The position numbers were made by a program, and so were the translations under genes. From Pyrus communis (taxonomy: Eukaryota > Streptophyta > Magnoliopsida > Rosales > Rosaceae): DNA of 64,000 nucleotides. The notes under the pieces are model-generated. The model was not told the DNA's origin. It did not search any database and saw nothing but the letters and a program-made list of their open reading frames with translations. This document shows, one piece after another, positions 32,500-44,512 of the stretch; the first letter of the stretch is position 1, and each line of letters opens with the position of its first letter. The DNA lies in NCBI RefSeq assembly GCF_963583255.1, contig NC_084807.1, positions 3,413,872 through 3,477,871 on the forward strand, written 5' to 3'.

Positions 32500-33560
32500 A
32501 CAACATTTTTTCCTCCTACAGACTCGTCTTATTTTAACAATTCAGTTGAACAAATTGAAGGAAAATCAAGGCCCATAATGGAGAGGTGTGCAAAAGGTGA
32601 AAAATAGTATATAGAAATAACTCCGCAAAGTTGTTTGATATTGCAATTCCTACTAAAGAGTGGTGTTTTGCAGTTGGGCTCTAGTTTTTCTTTCTATCAA
32701 TGAGGGGGAAAATAACTTTGTGGCCTCAACTTTAGTTGGGGTGATTATCCTACTCTAAAATTCTAGATTACATTAATGCATGACATACATTGTTTAATTT
32801 AATGATTAGGATCTGTGTTGAAGTATTTCAAGAGATTTAGGGACCGTTTGGTATCTTTCTTGAATCCAATTTTTTTGTTTTTGAAACTAAATTAGTATTA
32901 AGTAATTTAGATTCATTCATCATTTAAAAAAAAAAATTGATGCAAGTAATATACCAAACATGCCCTTAGAGAGTGAACTTACAAAAAATTTAGGGTGTTC
33001 CAGAATATGGGATACTCTTTGGTGTTTAAACCCTTACAATGTGTTTGGATGAGGAAAATAATTTGGAATTTTGACAAAAGTCAGAATTTATATAAATTGT
33101 TATGCAGAAATTCCCTTGTTTGGATTCATAAACACAGAAATATAGAATTTTCGCGTGGAAAAAAGAACATGAAATTTGAAACTTCCAATTCCCAAATTTA
33201 AATTCCATATAAATAGATGTTATTTCCAAATTTCTATGAGTGAGAGTTTGAAAATAACAAATTCTATACTCAAATTTTATTTTTCTTTTAGTTAACCAAA
33301 CAATAAAATTCAAAATTTGGAACATTTTAGAAAATTCAAAACTTTTGGAAATTTTAAATGCATTCCCATTTTCATTTCCATCCAATCTAGTCATAAGTAT
33401 TAGGAACAGAAATTTGAATGGCGGAATCAAAAATTTCAATCCAACTTGCACATTTTGGAGTAAAATATTTTTGTATCTTTTAAGGTGAGGTTCCCACTTT
33501 TACGTCTATATGACCAGCTAACCCCAAATTCATATGTGACCTCAACTATCTATGCACATT
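32500..33560. repeat. 3' flank of B1, duplicated behind B2
   Basis: No gene. 32500-33310 parallels 40850-41715 and 33318-33580 parallels 44050-44340, so the B2 copy is interrupted by about 2.3 kb of extra sequence between those points. Confidence 0.65.
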
Positions 33561-34042
33561 GAAGAGAAATTAATTCAAATTTAGAAAGAACCTATTGGGT
33601 GGGAGGTTTCAGATGTGAATTCTGAGCAAGCTCCAGATACACCAGGTTCATATATTGTTAAGCCTACCGTTGATTGCCCAGCTGATCCTTCTCCAGTCGA
33701 GTTAATTAAGGAAATCCCCACTGCCCCATTAGGCGAGCGTATGGATTTTAAGGGTTTTTGACTTATAGATAAAGCTTTTGTACCACTTCTAGAGGAAGTC
33801 TGTTCATTGCATCCTTCATTGATTATTTGCCAACTTTAAAGTAGTAAGATGTTTGCTAAAAGTGCATTCAAAGCTTTGGGGCGACTGCTGCATTTTCTAA
33901 AGACTACAAAGGTCAAGGATATGACCGAGGAATCTTGTGAGCGCCTTCAGCTTTTGTGGGGGGAGGTTGAGTCCTTCAGATTTGACTTGTCGTGGCTGGA
34001 GCCAACCGTTCAATAGGCCTTTGATATGAAGAGGTTCGTGCA

Positions 34043-34288
34043 TATTAAGGGTACAAGTTAGCAATATAGCTAGAAATATAATTAGCAAGTTTGTTAGTAT
34101 TTGATTAGAGTTGTTAGGCTTACTAGTATAAAAATAAAGTGTGTAATCTTCATTCTTTTGGTTAATACAAAAGCATATTTCTCTCTCTCTAAATCTCTCT
34201 CTCTAAAACTCTCTGTGTTCATCTTTCCTCTCTTCATCTTTCTTCTTGATTTTCTCTCTACTTCTCAAACATTGCAATGTAGTTAACA
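34043..34288 (+). repeat. 5' LTR
   Basis: 246 bp, TATTAAGG...GTTAACA, with a CT-rich leader (ctctctctctaaatctctctc) and a TATA-like tataaaaataaag near 34127. Followed at once by the primer-binding site. Confidence 0.9.
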
Positions 34289-34300
34289 TGGTATCAGAGC
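34289..34300 (+). other. Primer-binding site, tRNA-iMet type
   Basis: tggtatcagagc directly abuts the LTR, complementary to the 3' end of initiator methionine tRNA, the usual primer for plant Copia elements. Confidence 0.85.
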
Positions 34301-35512
34301 CGCCAGGCTCACGCCATTGATTCTGGTGGTTTCGCATCATTAGATTTCATCGTCTTTTGCAATAGTTTTTTTTTTTCTTTCTCTTCCGTTAAGCTTCTCC
34401 AGTACTCTTCTTTCTTCGTCGTTTTTTTTGCAAGATTATTACAGGATTGTTAATATGGTATATGGGTTAATTTTCCTTCTGGATTGATGGATTGCTCAAG
34501 TCAGAGAGAAAGGTTATGTTTTCAGTCCTCTATGATATGTTTGGAGTTTGGGTATGATTCGGTTTTGAATTCTTGGTTCAATTGATCTATGATCCATTCT
34601 TTGCTCAGGTTCTTGCCGTTCCAATGGAGGAGATTGTTGTTCTTGAAATTAACGGGTTGCAATCATCTCCAAAGGTGTTGTAGTTGTAGTCCATCAATGG
34701 CTTCCCAACCTCATCATGGTATGGATTGTCTTCGTATCACATCTTACTCATCTGGGTAGCTGCTGCCATGTTGTTGGGTGAAATTGAAAGAGATCAGAGA
34801 GACACTGAGCTCCGGCGCCTTCATCGGCGTCTTGGTATATTTCTTTCTTGGTATTGTTGGCATATCAGATTTCTGAATTCTATTTTCTGCGACTTTGATT
34901 CGTGCTCTATTCTCTGGTGTGGAGGAAAATTCAAAACTTTATGCAGTCCAAGTGTTTGGTGAAATGCTCAGCCCAAGATTTTTTTTTTTTTTGTGTGAAG
35001 GTTATGTTTCCTGTCACCTTTTCTGAATTCTTTGAAGAATTGGAATGATTTCTTGCTGCAATTACGTATGTGATGTGTGAATCATCTTTTTTGGGTTTCA
35101 AATTGTTTCTTCTGATATTGGAGTTCGATTTTGTGGTGAAGTTTGGTATTGATCATTCTTTTCAGTCAAAATTTCATAAATGTCAAATTGTGGAATTTGA
35201 AGGCCTTTTAGGCATTCATCGTGCAGCTCAACTATGAGAGTTCTACAAAATGGTTCTAGTTGCATACCAAGATTTCTAAGGCAATATGTCATGTCTGATA
35301 TCCTTTGGATGTTCATTGTCGTATGACTCAGAAAGTATTGCAGTATCCAATTCTTGTCCCTCTACTTCGCTGATATTCTGCAATTCTGTTGAGGAGTTTG
35401 TGCAATATGTTTTCTTATCACAGCATGTAATTTTAGAGTCTAACCAACTCAGTTGTTAGCATGAATCTACAGTAAGTCCGGTTATACGATGAAGTTTGAA
35501 GAAGTTGTAAAC

Positions 35513-35800
35513 GGTAAATCCCACGAAGGGTAATTCCGTGATGTGAGTAGGTAAATCCCACGAAGGGTAATCCTACATAGATGTTGATTTTCAGTTGTTG
35601 AAATTGTGAAGGCCGATGCCATTGTTCAAAGAAGATTGTTTTTTGGTAAAATCCACAAAGGGCGATCCCGTGGTGCTATAGTTAAGGCCAATGCCACACT
35701 ATAGTTTGATAATTTTCCCTTTTTTTGTAAATATTAAAGGCTGAAGCCAAGTTGAATGAGATTGTTGACGGTAGCTCCCACGAAGGGTAACCCGTAAGAA
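35513..35800. repeat. Dispersed CCCACGAAGGGTAA repeats inside the LTR element
   Basis: The phrase aaatcccacgaagggtaatc occurs near 35515 and 35553, with variants near 35650 (aatccacaaagggcgatccc) and 35773 (ctcccacgaagggtaaccc). They alternate with aaggc(c/t)ga(t/a)gcca phrases. They form a loose array in the non-coding interior; role unknown. Confidence 0.55.
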
Positions 35801-36151
35801 GTTGTTATACCGGCATGAGGTTGTGCTACGACTCCTTTATACAAGGCTATTCTTTGATTGAAACTCATGTGAGAGGCAGCGGAATGTTGGATTTTTTGGT
35901 TGGAAAGATTGTATCTGCAAAGGTTGTAATTTGGATGGAGGTAGCAATAAGCCAATGGTTAAAAAAGTGCCTTCTGAAGAAGCCAATGTGTTTCAGATTG
36001 AGATCAAGACTACGGAAAACCAAGGTTCAGATGAAAAATCATCCCCTGCTGACATTATGATGCCCTAGGTAGCTAAAAGCTTGGTTGGCTCTCCAGTATC
36101 TATGGAGAAAATTGTTGCTCAGAACCCTATTACTAGTTTGGAAAATATCAG

Positions 36152-36424
36152 TTGTCTCTCCGAATAGATATACATAATGGCGATGACTCTGGTGATCACG
36201 ATAAGGGTGAAACTGAAAAGACCGTTATATCTGGAAATAAAAGTAGGGGAGGATCTATTGAGGAAAATCTTTTGGCGAAGCCAAAACTGAACATGGACAG
36301 CAGTTCAAATTCTGGCAGCGCTGACCTCAATGTAGTTTTAGTTACAAAGAAAAGTGTGATGGAAAGTGAGATTGATTGCAATGACAAGGTCCAACTAGAA
36401 GTTGGGGGCAGTACTGCTTTGTAG
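36152..36424 (+). other. Unrecognised open frame in the LTR element interior
   Basis: 90 codons, hydrophilic, rich in D, E, G and S (DIHNGDDSGDHDKGETEK...). Upstream, another frame (about 35930-36066: KPMVKKVPSEEANVFQIEIKTTENQG) has similar character and ends in a stop. Together they may be remains of one frameshifted protein, either a gag-like product or a captured host gene fragment. No family recognised. Confidence 0.3.
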
Positions 36425-36722
36425 AACTATTCAAAAGGCAAAAATGATGAAAAGGTTTGCCAGGAGAGCAAGATTGCAGAGTAGTACAAAATTGAAAGGT
36501 TAACTACCCATAACCAGATTGAAAGAAGGCAATTAAAGGGTAGTTGAATGCAAGGTTTTCTGTCCTATTGTTCTTGATATGGAATGAATCTAAGGTGGAT
36601 GAAGTGGGATTGCAAGATTGCAGATGGTTCAAGTTTGTGTTATGTTTTCTGGTTTCATAGCAGTAACTGCAGTTGTTCTTCCAATCCCAAACTGGGTTTT
36701 CCCAGTTGAGATTGAGGGGGAG

Positions 36723-36968
36723 TATTAAGGGTACAAGTTAGCAATATAGTTAGAAATATAATTAGCAAGTTTGTTAGTATTTGGTTAGAGTTGTTAGGCT
36801 TACTAGTATAAAAACAAAGTGTGTAATCTTCATTCTTTTGGTCAATACAAAAGCATATTTCTCTCTCTCTAAATCTCTCTCTCTAAAACTCTCTGTGTTC
36901 ATCTTTCCTCTCTTCATCTTTCTTCTTGATTTTCTCTCTACTTCTCAAACATTGCAATGTAGTTAACA
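36723..36968 (+). repeat. 3' LTR
   Basis: 246 bp, preceded by the polypurine tract attgagggggag and followed by the GTGCA duplication. Confidence 0.9.
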
Positions 36969-36994
36969 GTGCAAAGGGGAGGGCGAATGAAGAG

Positions 36995-37427
36995 TCATCC
37001 GCCTCTTGATTTCATTCTGCAAAACATCGACATCTTCTCTCAGCCTCTTGATTCCTGCAACTCATACCCAGCTCACTCTCCATGTCAATCCCATTGAAAT
37101 TTTCCTCCATTTTTGCCAAGTGTCTCTTTATTACTTGAAGATTTACCTCTGCAACAGCAATCATAGCCTTCCGCATCTGCACTTCGCTCTCCTGAGCATC
37201 TACATCACACATCCGCCTCTTGATTTCATTATCGAACTTTCGATGTTTTGGAGAATGAAATCAAGAGGCGGATGCGTGATGTAGATGCTATGGAGAGCGA
37301 AGTGCAGATGCGGAAGGTTGTGGTTGCTGTTGCAAAGAAATACTTGGCAAAAATGGAGGAACACATCAGTGGGATTGACATGGATAGTGAGCTGGGTTTT
37401 GGACCAAAAGATCAAAAAATGGCCTGA
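36995..37427. repeat. Inverted duplication of a MATH-CC coiled-coil tail
   Basis: 36995-37227 read on the - strand encodes EIKRRMCDVDAQESEVQMRK...IDMESELG, followed by a second upstream piece (IKRLREDVDVLQNEIKRR). 37250-37420 on the + strand encodes the same tail (EIKRRMRDVDAMESEVQMRK...IDMDSELG). The arms share about 170 bp and flank a short centre (about 37228-37249). The transcript would fold into a long hairpin. Confidence 0.8.
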
Positions 37428-37549
37428 GTTGCAGGAAACATACTGCAATATATATTTATACCTGCTCGACTATGAACTTTTGTTTATGAAATGCTCGAAC
37501 TTAATCCGTCTGTATTTCATATTATGTCAAGAATTTCATGACGAAATTA

Positions 37550-38251
37550 GGATCTGTTTAGCATGTAGCAAGAGGCTAATAATTAATAATTTATACTTTC
37601 TATCACATTGCAATTTGAAAATTTGAAATTGTATTAATTATATTTTCTATCTATTTGAACGTCTAAATCAATGACATATCATATGTGGGCCTTTTTTTGG
37701 ACTAATGTGTATAAGATACGCTGGTACATTTTTGATCAAATTGTGCGAGTGGTTGTTGTTATACAATTTTGGCAACCCTTGTTAATGGCAGGTTAAATGC
37801 ATTTTCCCTTGTGTAATTTGACAGGGCTTCAATTGGTTGGTCAGGCAAATAAATAAGAGATTTTCCATGGTGCTCCGGAGGATTTTATATTCTGAATATT
37901 TTAGTTGTTAGATTTTTGTTTAAAAATACAAAAGTCAAGATCGAACGGTTAAACACATGAAGTGCACACTTCTTAGCCTCCTAGGATTATTGAATAAATA
38001 ATTGAGGTTTTAGTTGACTGCACTCTGAAGACTTTGTACTTCCCCAACTGATTGGTAGTACTCCCCTCTCTCTTTTAATCACTCACTCTGTCTCTCTCTC
38101 TCTCTTCTCTCTCTCCTGATCAGAGCCGAGAAGGTAAGGGAACCGTGGATGGGAAGGTACGTCTCTCTAACAATCTGTGGTTCGTTTGGTGTGACTGATA
38201 TTTGTGGTTGGTTTGGTATGATTTATATGGGTTTGTTTTCTAGTTGGTAGA
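37550..38251 (+). promoter_or_regulatory. Upstream region and 5'UTR intron of gene B2
   Basis: Duplicated at 11250 onward. A CT-rich tract lies at about 38063-38116. A probable 5' leader ends gggaag|gtacgt at 38156, and an intron (38157-38250) ends ttggtag one base before the ATG at 38252. C2 and D have the same arrangement, which supports the assignment. Confidence 0.6.
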
Positions 38252-40736
38252 ATGAGAAATGAGGAAGGAGATGTTGTATGTGATACCTATACATGGAAAA
38301 TTCCCAACTTGTCCAAGCTCAAAAGCGACGAGCATTCCTCTGACGTTTTCATCGTCGGTGATATCAAATGGTACCTATTTCTTCTCACCATCTCCCATAA
38401 ATTAACCCTATATATATATTGCTTAATTATTATGCTAACTGACTGCAGATTTTGCTCCAAGATGATTTCTTTTGTTTAATTTTTTTAATTTATTTATAAG
38501 GCCATTTTCTTTTTGTGAACAGTTTATTATTGTGAGGCCATTGAAGTCATGGCATCTTGAAACTTTCATTTTCTTGGGTACCAATAAGGAAATGGTTTAT
38601 GCATTTCTTTCCCATTTTCTTGGTAAAAGGCCATTTTTTATTTTATTTTATTTTATGTATTTACTGGTTTTCATCATCACCAAAGCACATAAATAATAGT
38701 AGATTTTTTATTCATTCGACCATAGATTTCTTACACTGGGAGCCTTGACAGTTGAAACGGGCTGATTGAGCAACAAATCTCCAAATTTTATTCAAAAAAG
38801 GGGTGCAGAGTAAAATTAAGAGTAAAGTTTAGAGTTGGTCCATGAACTTTCAGTATTTTACCCTAGTTGAGATATGGTCGATGAGCTAAAAATATGTTAA
38901 TTGAGGTCCCTAAATATAACAAAACATGAATGATTGATCCCTTCCGCTAACTTCAGTAAAATTTTATGTTAGTCTAAACTAGGGTGAAAGTTTAAGGACC
39001 AAATCTAAACCACGTAATCAAATAGACGGAAAATCTCTTTGAAGACCAACATTACATGTTTTGTAAGTCCAAGAATCTTAAATAACGGAATTTTTGTTCA
39101 TGAACCAAATCTAAACTAGTGTTGAAAATGAGGGGCCAATTTCTAATTTTTAATCTAATTTTAGAGTAAAATTAAAATCTGAACCATCTTCAATAGCTTC
39201 AAGACCCTTCACCAGCTTAGTAGCCCACAAGGCCAAAGATATCCCATGATTTTAACATTCTGCCGTATCATATATGTTTTTAGTTTCTTTTACCAGCCTT
39301 GGTTTGTTTGATCAGGAGGATCCTTATACGTCCAACGTGGATATACGATGCAAATCCTGAACTCGAAGACCAGTTATCCATGTATTTGAGTGTTGAAGAT
39401 ACTTCAACATTGCCACCCGGATGGACTAGATGTGCAAATTTTTGCTTGACTCTGGTTAATCAACATGACAGCACCATGTCAATAACCAAGTCTACAAACG
39501 GTACTTTCTTTAATGTTTTGTTTTTTTTTTATTTTTTTATTTCGCATTTATGTTTGTGTTCTCAACCGTTGTCTTTTCATTTTTGTTCATAATTATTCAT
39601 GCTACCTTTCAAGGAAAATATTAAGCAAACTTCTTAGATTCTCAAGGGAAATTACATTATTTCCTGTTTTCCTTATCTTTCATTTCTTCTACATACTGGA
39701 ATACAAGAAAATGTCACAGCTAAATTCTTAGATTCTTCTGTTAGACTATCATTTGCTTCATGGACTTCTATTTGTTGACTGAAGGCACTTTGTGATATGC
39801 TACTGAAAACTATTGCAGTCTGGAAGTTCTAAAACAGTTAGCAACTTATTTGACCACCAATTATTGTCTTCACTTGTGATCCTTGATGTTTTCTTTACAG
39901 GCAATCTAAAAGAGTTCACAGAAAACAAGAGTAAGTTTGGCTTCAAATCATTCATGCCTCTTCGGGAACTCTATAACTCCGGTGCAGGTTTTCTAGTAAA
40001 TGGTATTTGCATTGTTCAAGCCAAGATCAATGTCCCAGTTAAAATTGGCAGCCAAGAAACTAATGTTTCTGCAACTATGGAGTCATCAAAGAAAGAACTT
40101 AAGGGGCAGGAATCACCGAGGAATTCTGAACTCCAAAACACATCAGGTTTTCAACAAGCTTGCACTGAGGCTACTGATGATAGCCCTTCTGACCCTTCCT
40201 TAGCCAAGGTACTCAGGGAAGTCTCCACCACCCCAACGGGCGACCTTATGGATTTTAGGGGTTTAGGACGAATAGAGAGAGCTTTTGTTCCATGGCTAGA
40301 AGAAGTCTGCTCATCGAATCCTTCCTTGATTGACTGTATGCTCAAAAGAACTCCGATGTTTGTTGAATGCGCATTCACAGCTTTGGGTCGTGTGCTGCAT
40401 TTTCTAAAGACAACAAAGGTTAAGGATATGACACGGGATGCTTGTGACCGCCTTCAACTTTTCTGGGAGGAGCTCGAAGCCTTTAGATTTGACTTAGCAT
40501 GGCTGGAGCCGCATGTTCATACCGCATTTGGTATGAACAAGTTTCTACAAAGAGCGGGGAGACTGAAAAGGCTGAGAGAAGACGTAGACGTTTTGGAGGA
40601 TGAACTTAAAAGGCGGAGGGCAGCAGTTGCTGTTACAAAGGTTGATCTTGCGGTAGCCAAAAAAAACTTGGGTAAGGCGGAACAAGAATTCAATGGGATA
40701 GACATGGATCTTGAGCTTGGTTATGGGACTGGTTAG
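38252..40736 (+). CDS. MATH and coiled-coil domain protein B2, 379 aa, intact
   Basis: Exons 38252-38370, 39316-39500 and 39901-40736 (1,140 nt). Splice sites read AAATG|GTACCT, ATCAG|GAGG, AAACG|GTACTT and TACAG|GCAA, all keeping frame. Residues 1 to about 145 form a MATH (TRAF-like) fold: YTWKIPNLSKLKSDEH, RILIRPTWI, LPPGWTRCANFCLTLVNQ, FGFKSFMPLRELYNSGAGFLVNG. A serine-rich linker follows, then the family's conserved helical region (FRGLGRIERAFVPWLEEVC...GRVLHFLKTTKVKDM) and a charged coiled coil (RLKRLREDVDVLEDELKRRRAA) near the end. The YDANPELED stretch replaces the usual KGNxV. Relatives include Arabidopsis RTM3; MATH binds partners and coiled coils mediate assembly. Expression is unknown. 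It is the only intact B-type copy. Confidence 0.9.
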
Positions 40737-40739
40737 CCT

Positions 40740-42160
40740 TGTTGTATAATATCTCTGTGGGTTTAGATCTTACCTTACTTGCATGACTCGGAATCTTGAA
40801 ATTTAATAAAAATAATGCTTTAGCTTGTTTTAAGTTGTGGGAATTAATTTTTGCGCAACTTTTTTTCCTCCAACATGCTCGTCTTATTTTATCTATACAA
40901 TCGAATAAATTGAAGGAAAATGAAGACCCATATTGGAGAGGGGCCCATAATGGAGAGGTGTGAAGGAGGTGAAAAATAGTATGCAGAAATAACTCTGCGA
41001 AATTGTTTGTATTAGTTTAAGAATATTATTATGATATTGCATTTCCTTCTGAAGAGTGGTGTATTGCAATCGGGCTCTAGTTTCTCTTTCTATCAATGAG
41101 GGGAAAAATAACTTTGCGGCCTAAACTTTAGTGGGTGATTGGATACTCTAAAATTCTAGATTACATTAATGCATGACATACATTGTTTAATTTAATGATT
41201 ATGATATGTGTTGAAGTATTTCAAGAGATTTAGGGATCATTTGGTATCTTTCTTGAATCCATTTTTTTTTGTTTTTGAAACAAATGAGTATTAAGTAATT
41301 TAGATTCATTCATCAATTATAAAAAATAAAAATAAATAAATAAAATTGATGCAACTAAAATGCCAAACATGCCCTTAGAGAGTGAACTTACAAAAATTTT
41401 AGGGTGTTCCAGAATATGGGATACTCTTTGGTGTTTTAACCTTACAATGTGTTTGGATGAGGAAAATAATTTGGAATTTTGACAAAAGTCAGAATTTATA
41501 TAAATTGATATGCAAAGTTTCCTTGTTTGGATTCATAAACACAGAAATATAGAATTTTCGCGTGGAAAAAAAAAAACTTGGAATTTGAAACTTCCAATTC
41601 CCAAATTTAAATTCCATGTAAATAGATTTTATTTACAAATTTCTATGAGTGAGAGTTTAAAAATAACAAATTCTATACTTAAATTTCATTTTTCTTTTAG
41701 TTAACTAAACAATAAAATTCATAAATTCTAAAAAATAAAATTAATTTATTTTAATTTCCTCATCCAAACAGCTTATTAAAATTTGACGTTTGTATTTAGC
41801 GAAAATTTGACGGTTAGAAACTTAAAAGACACAGAATATCTCATACTGCGTAGAAAATCCGGTAAATCTGAATAAATTGATTGGTGTGGACTCCATCTGA
41901 CGTTGTCCTTGAGCTGGGCATTAAGTGTACTGATGCTGCATTAAGACAGTGGAAACAAGGTTTTCACTAAAATGGTTAGTGAGAGTCTGTCCTCAGAGGG
42001 GTGGGTCTGCACTCTGCAGTGGACATATGGAATTAGAAATCTTTAGAGTCAGAGATGCCCGGGCTGGGGAAGACTGCACACTGTACACACCTTGCAGAAG
42101 CAAATTGGACTTGGAGGTTGCGTGATTGAACGGGTTTGAAAATGGCTATGCCTTGTATAT
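40740..42160. repeat. 3' flank of B2; segmental duplicate sequence
   Basis: No gene. 40740-41715 parallels the B1 flank, and 41810-42110 parallels 19985-20330 of the first block. The join near 41760-41800 therefore differs between copies. Confidence 0.55.
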
Positions 42161-42163
42161 ATA

Positions 42164-42750
42164 AAAAGGGTTGTTTTATTGACACTCCACATTTTGATGA
42201 AAACACTCCATATCTAAAATATTCCTCTAAAATTTCAACTTTGTCCCTTAATTTTTTTAAACACACCCTCACTCTCGTACAGAAGTCAATAGCAAACAAC
42301 CCCAATTATACGGCCACTACCTCTGAATAACTCCGTCGTTGACATTGCACGACTGACAACTCCCATGCAGTTGGTAACAACCCATCAACTCAACTCATCC
42401 AACTGGATAACCCTTCAACCCCATCACCTCCGTCGCAAAAATTTGTCGTCCAACACTCAAACTCGCCCATCCCGTCTCCAAATTTCTATTGCCAAACTTT
42501 ACCAACCATCCAAAATTCCAAATAGGGTAGAAGAAGTACTTGCAATTCGTTGGGATTGTAGAGAGAGAGGATATGGTGCTATGGTGAGAGGTTGGTTTTT
42601 TGCCCTAGATTTTCTGCGGTGGAATAGTGGAGGATGTCGTTGTTCTCATAAGATTGTGGGGTGTTTTAATTAAAAGAGAAAATTCATGTGAAAAAATAAA
42701 AGTGTAAGATGTTTTCATAAGATTGTGGGGTGTTAATAAAAACATTGTTC
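42164..42750. mobile_element. MITE-like element with long imperfect inverted ends
   Basis: The left end (tgttttattgacactccac...gatgaaaacac) pairs with the right end (gatgttttcataagattgtggggtgttaataaaaaca). The right-end phrase taagattgtggggtgtt also occurs once more inside (about 42649). No target duplication is clear. The open frame inside (42365-42673) shows no domain. Confidence 0.45.
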
Positions 42751-42793
42751 ATATATGTAGCATTCTATCTTCGTTTCCAAAAATGAAAATAAA

Positions 42794-42794
42794 G

Positions 42795-42834
<40 letters not shown>
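42794..42834. repeat. (AT)n(GT)n microsatellite
   Basis: Compound dinucleotide run between the B2 flank and C2; copy-specific, so potentially usable as a marker. Confidence 0.8.
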
Positions 42835-43307
42835 AGCAATCTATATTTTTTGGTGCAAGTTGTACCACCTAATAAATTCTTATACCACTTTCAATTGTAG
42901 GGTATGTTTAGGTGTGAAATTTGGAAGTTCCTCGCCTAAACGTACTCTAAGTTCATTATGATTTTTAATTTTAAATCCATCATTAGTATGAGTGATTTTC
43001 AGACACATTGGATCAAAAATAAAGTTTCTAATTTTCATTCCAAAAGTTTTAGATTTAATAAAAAAAATTATATTTCGAATTTTTAGATTAGTTTGGATTT
43101 TGTATCAGAGTAATCTCGAAATGTTTGAAACATAATTAGAAAATTCATATATTTGATAAGTTTTTGGATATTTTCGAACATTTTTGTATATGCAATCTAT
43201 TGTTCTTTCTTGATATTTTGTATATGCTGGCAAATATATCTAATTAATTGTAATATATTATATACTATTATTTTTATCATTTTTTGATATATAAGTTTAT
43301 GATTAAT

Positions 43308-43622
43308 CACCGTTCTAAAAATCCCCTAGCGCCACCTAGGCCCCATCTAAGCGCTAAGTGGCTGGCTACCACCTTGATTAATGCCTAGGCATTTGAAAAT
43401 TAAGAAAGGGCGCTTAGACCTGCTAAGGTGCCCGTCCAGACTGCCCAAACTCGCCTAGGTTGCAACTCACGTAAACAGAAAATAGATAAATTTCATTTTC
43501 CATATTATTTTTTTCAATAAATTGTAAGAGGTTTGTTGAATAATTAAATGAACACACATTATATGTTTGTTCCCCTATTTTCATTATGTTCCAATACTTT
43601 ATAATATATATGTAGTTTATAG

Positions 43623-43653
<31 letters not shown>

Positions 43654-43792
43654 GTATAAACAGACACTTATTTACACGAAATATAATAAATTTATTTAAA
43701 TCCGCCTAGTCCGCCTAGGGCCTCGCCTAGCCGCCTAGGCGCTACGCCCCAGCCCGTCGCCCAACTAGTGTCTAGGGTCTTTTAGAGTCTTG
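43308..43792. mobile_element. hAT-like MITE rich in GCCTAGGCG motifs, 485 bp
   Basis: Flanked by the 8-bp direct repeat TGATTAAT (43300-43307 and 43793-43800), the length typical of hAT. The ends are imperfect inverted repeats: CACCGTTCTAAAAATCCCCT against CAAGACTCTAAAAGACCCTA (reverse complement of the right end). Both subterminal parts are packed with cgcctagg/cctaggcg motifs. No coding capacity. A decayed relative (ggttctaaaaagcgttagac) follows near 43913. Confidence 0.75.
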
Positions 43793-44512
43793 TGATTAAT
43801 ATAAAATTTATAAATGAAATGTATCTAAAGCTAATAATAGGATAAAAAGTGAAAGGTCTTATGTTCAAATCTAGGGAATGGCAAGTTTGCAACTAATTTG
43901 TAAAAAGTAAGGTTCTAAAAAGCGTTAGACAATAGTCGGGTGGCAAGATTCTAAAAACCACTAGAACGTTGATAAAATTAAATAGGTAACTTTTAGTGAA
44001 CAAATATTTAAAATTTTTAATATTTTAGACAAATTTATGAGAATAAGTTTGGAACATTTTAGAAAATTCAAAATTTTTGGAAATTTTAAATGCATTCCCA
44101 TTTTCATTTCTGTCCAATCTATTTATAAGTATTGGAACAGAAATTTGAATGGCAGAATCAGAAATTTCAATCCAACTTGCACAATTTGGAGTAAAATATA
44201 ACTTTTGTATCTTTCAACGTGAGGTTCCCACTTTTACCTCTATAGTTATATCCGAAGACAAATATGACCAGCTAACCCCAAATTCATATGTGACCCCAAC
44301 TATCCATGCACATTGAAGATAAATTGATTCAAATTTAGGGTCACATCTATAACTCATGAGCCATGATCATAGGAGAATTTCATTTTCTTTTTGGGTTGAA
44401 GGATAGGATAATAACTTGCATGAAATGTAATGACGTATCTTTCTCTTTATTTCTCGAGGTAGGTAATTTTTTTTCTCGGGTTTTCCTGCATTTCCATCTT
44501 TACTTCTGACTT

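Larger units (their letters stand above)
34043..36968 (+). mobile_element. Non-autonomous LTR retrotransposon with TA...CA ends, 2,926 bp
   Basis: The LTRs are 34043-34288 and 36723-36968, 246 bp each, differing at four positions by eye, all transitions. Both begin TATTAAGGG and end GTTAACA, so the first dinucleotide is TA instead of TG. The target-site duplication is GTGCA (34038-34042 and 36969-36973). A primer-binding site tggtatcagagc (tRNA-iMet) starts at 34289 directly behind the left LTR. A polypurine tract (attgagggggag) ends at 36722. The 2.4-kb interior has no gag-pol frame. LTR similarity points to a recent insertion that must have been mobilised by proteins of another, probably Copia, element. 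Confidence 0.92.
33565..37427 (+). pseudogene. MATH-CC gene E, tail exon only, split by an LTR element
   Basis: No MATH exons are found. The frame from 33565 reads as the family linker and conserved domain (VELIKEIPTAPLGERMDFKGF, AFVPLLEEVCSLHPSL, GRLLHFLKTTKVKDMTEE, FDLSWLEP). It has stops after DFKGF, after the LIICQL segment and after EPTVQ. At 34042 the gene is cut by the LTR retrotransposon and resumes at 36969 (VQRGGRMK). Soon after, the coiled-coil tail is present as an inverted duplication (36995-37427), and only the right arm (ENEIKRRMRDVDAMESEVQ...DMDSELGFG, stop at 37427) is in the gene's orientation. Confidence 0.85.

Noticed and set aside
35513..35800. CRISPR-like spaced repeats in the LTR element
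   Set aside because: Plant nuclear context, irregular spacing and degenerate units; treated as internal retrotransposon repeats.
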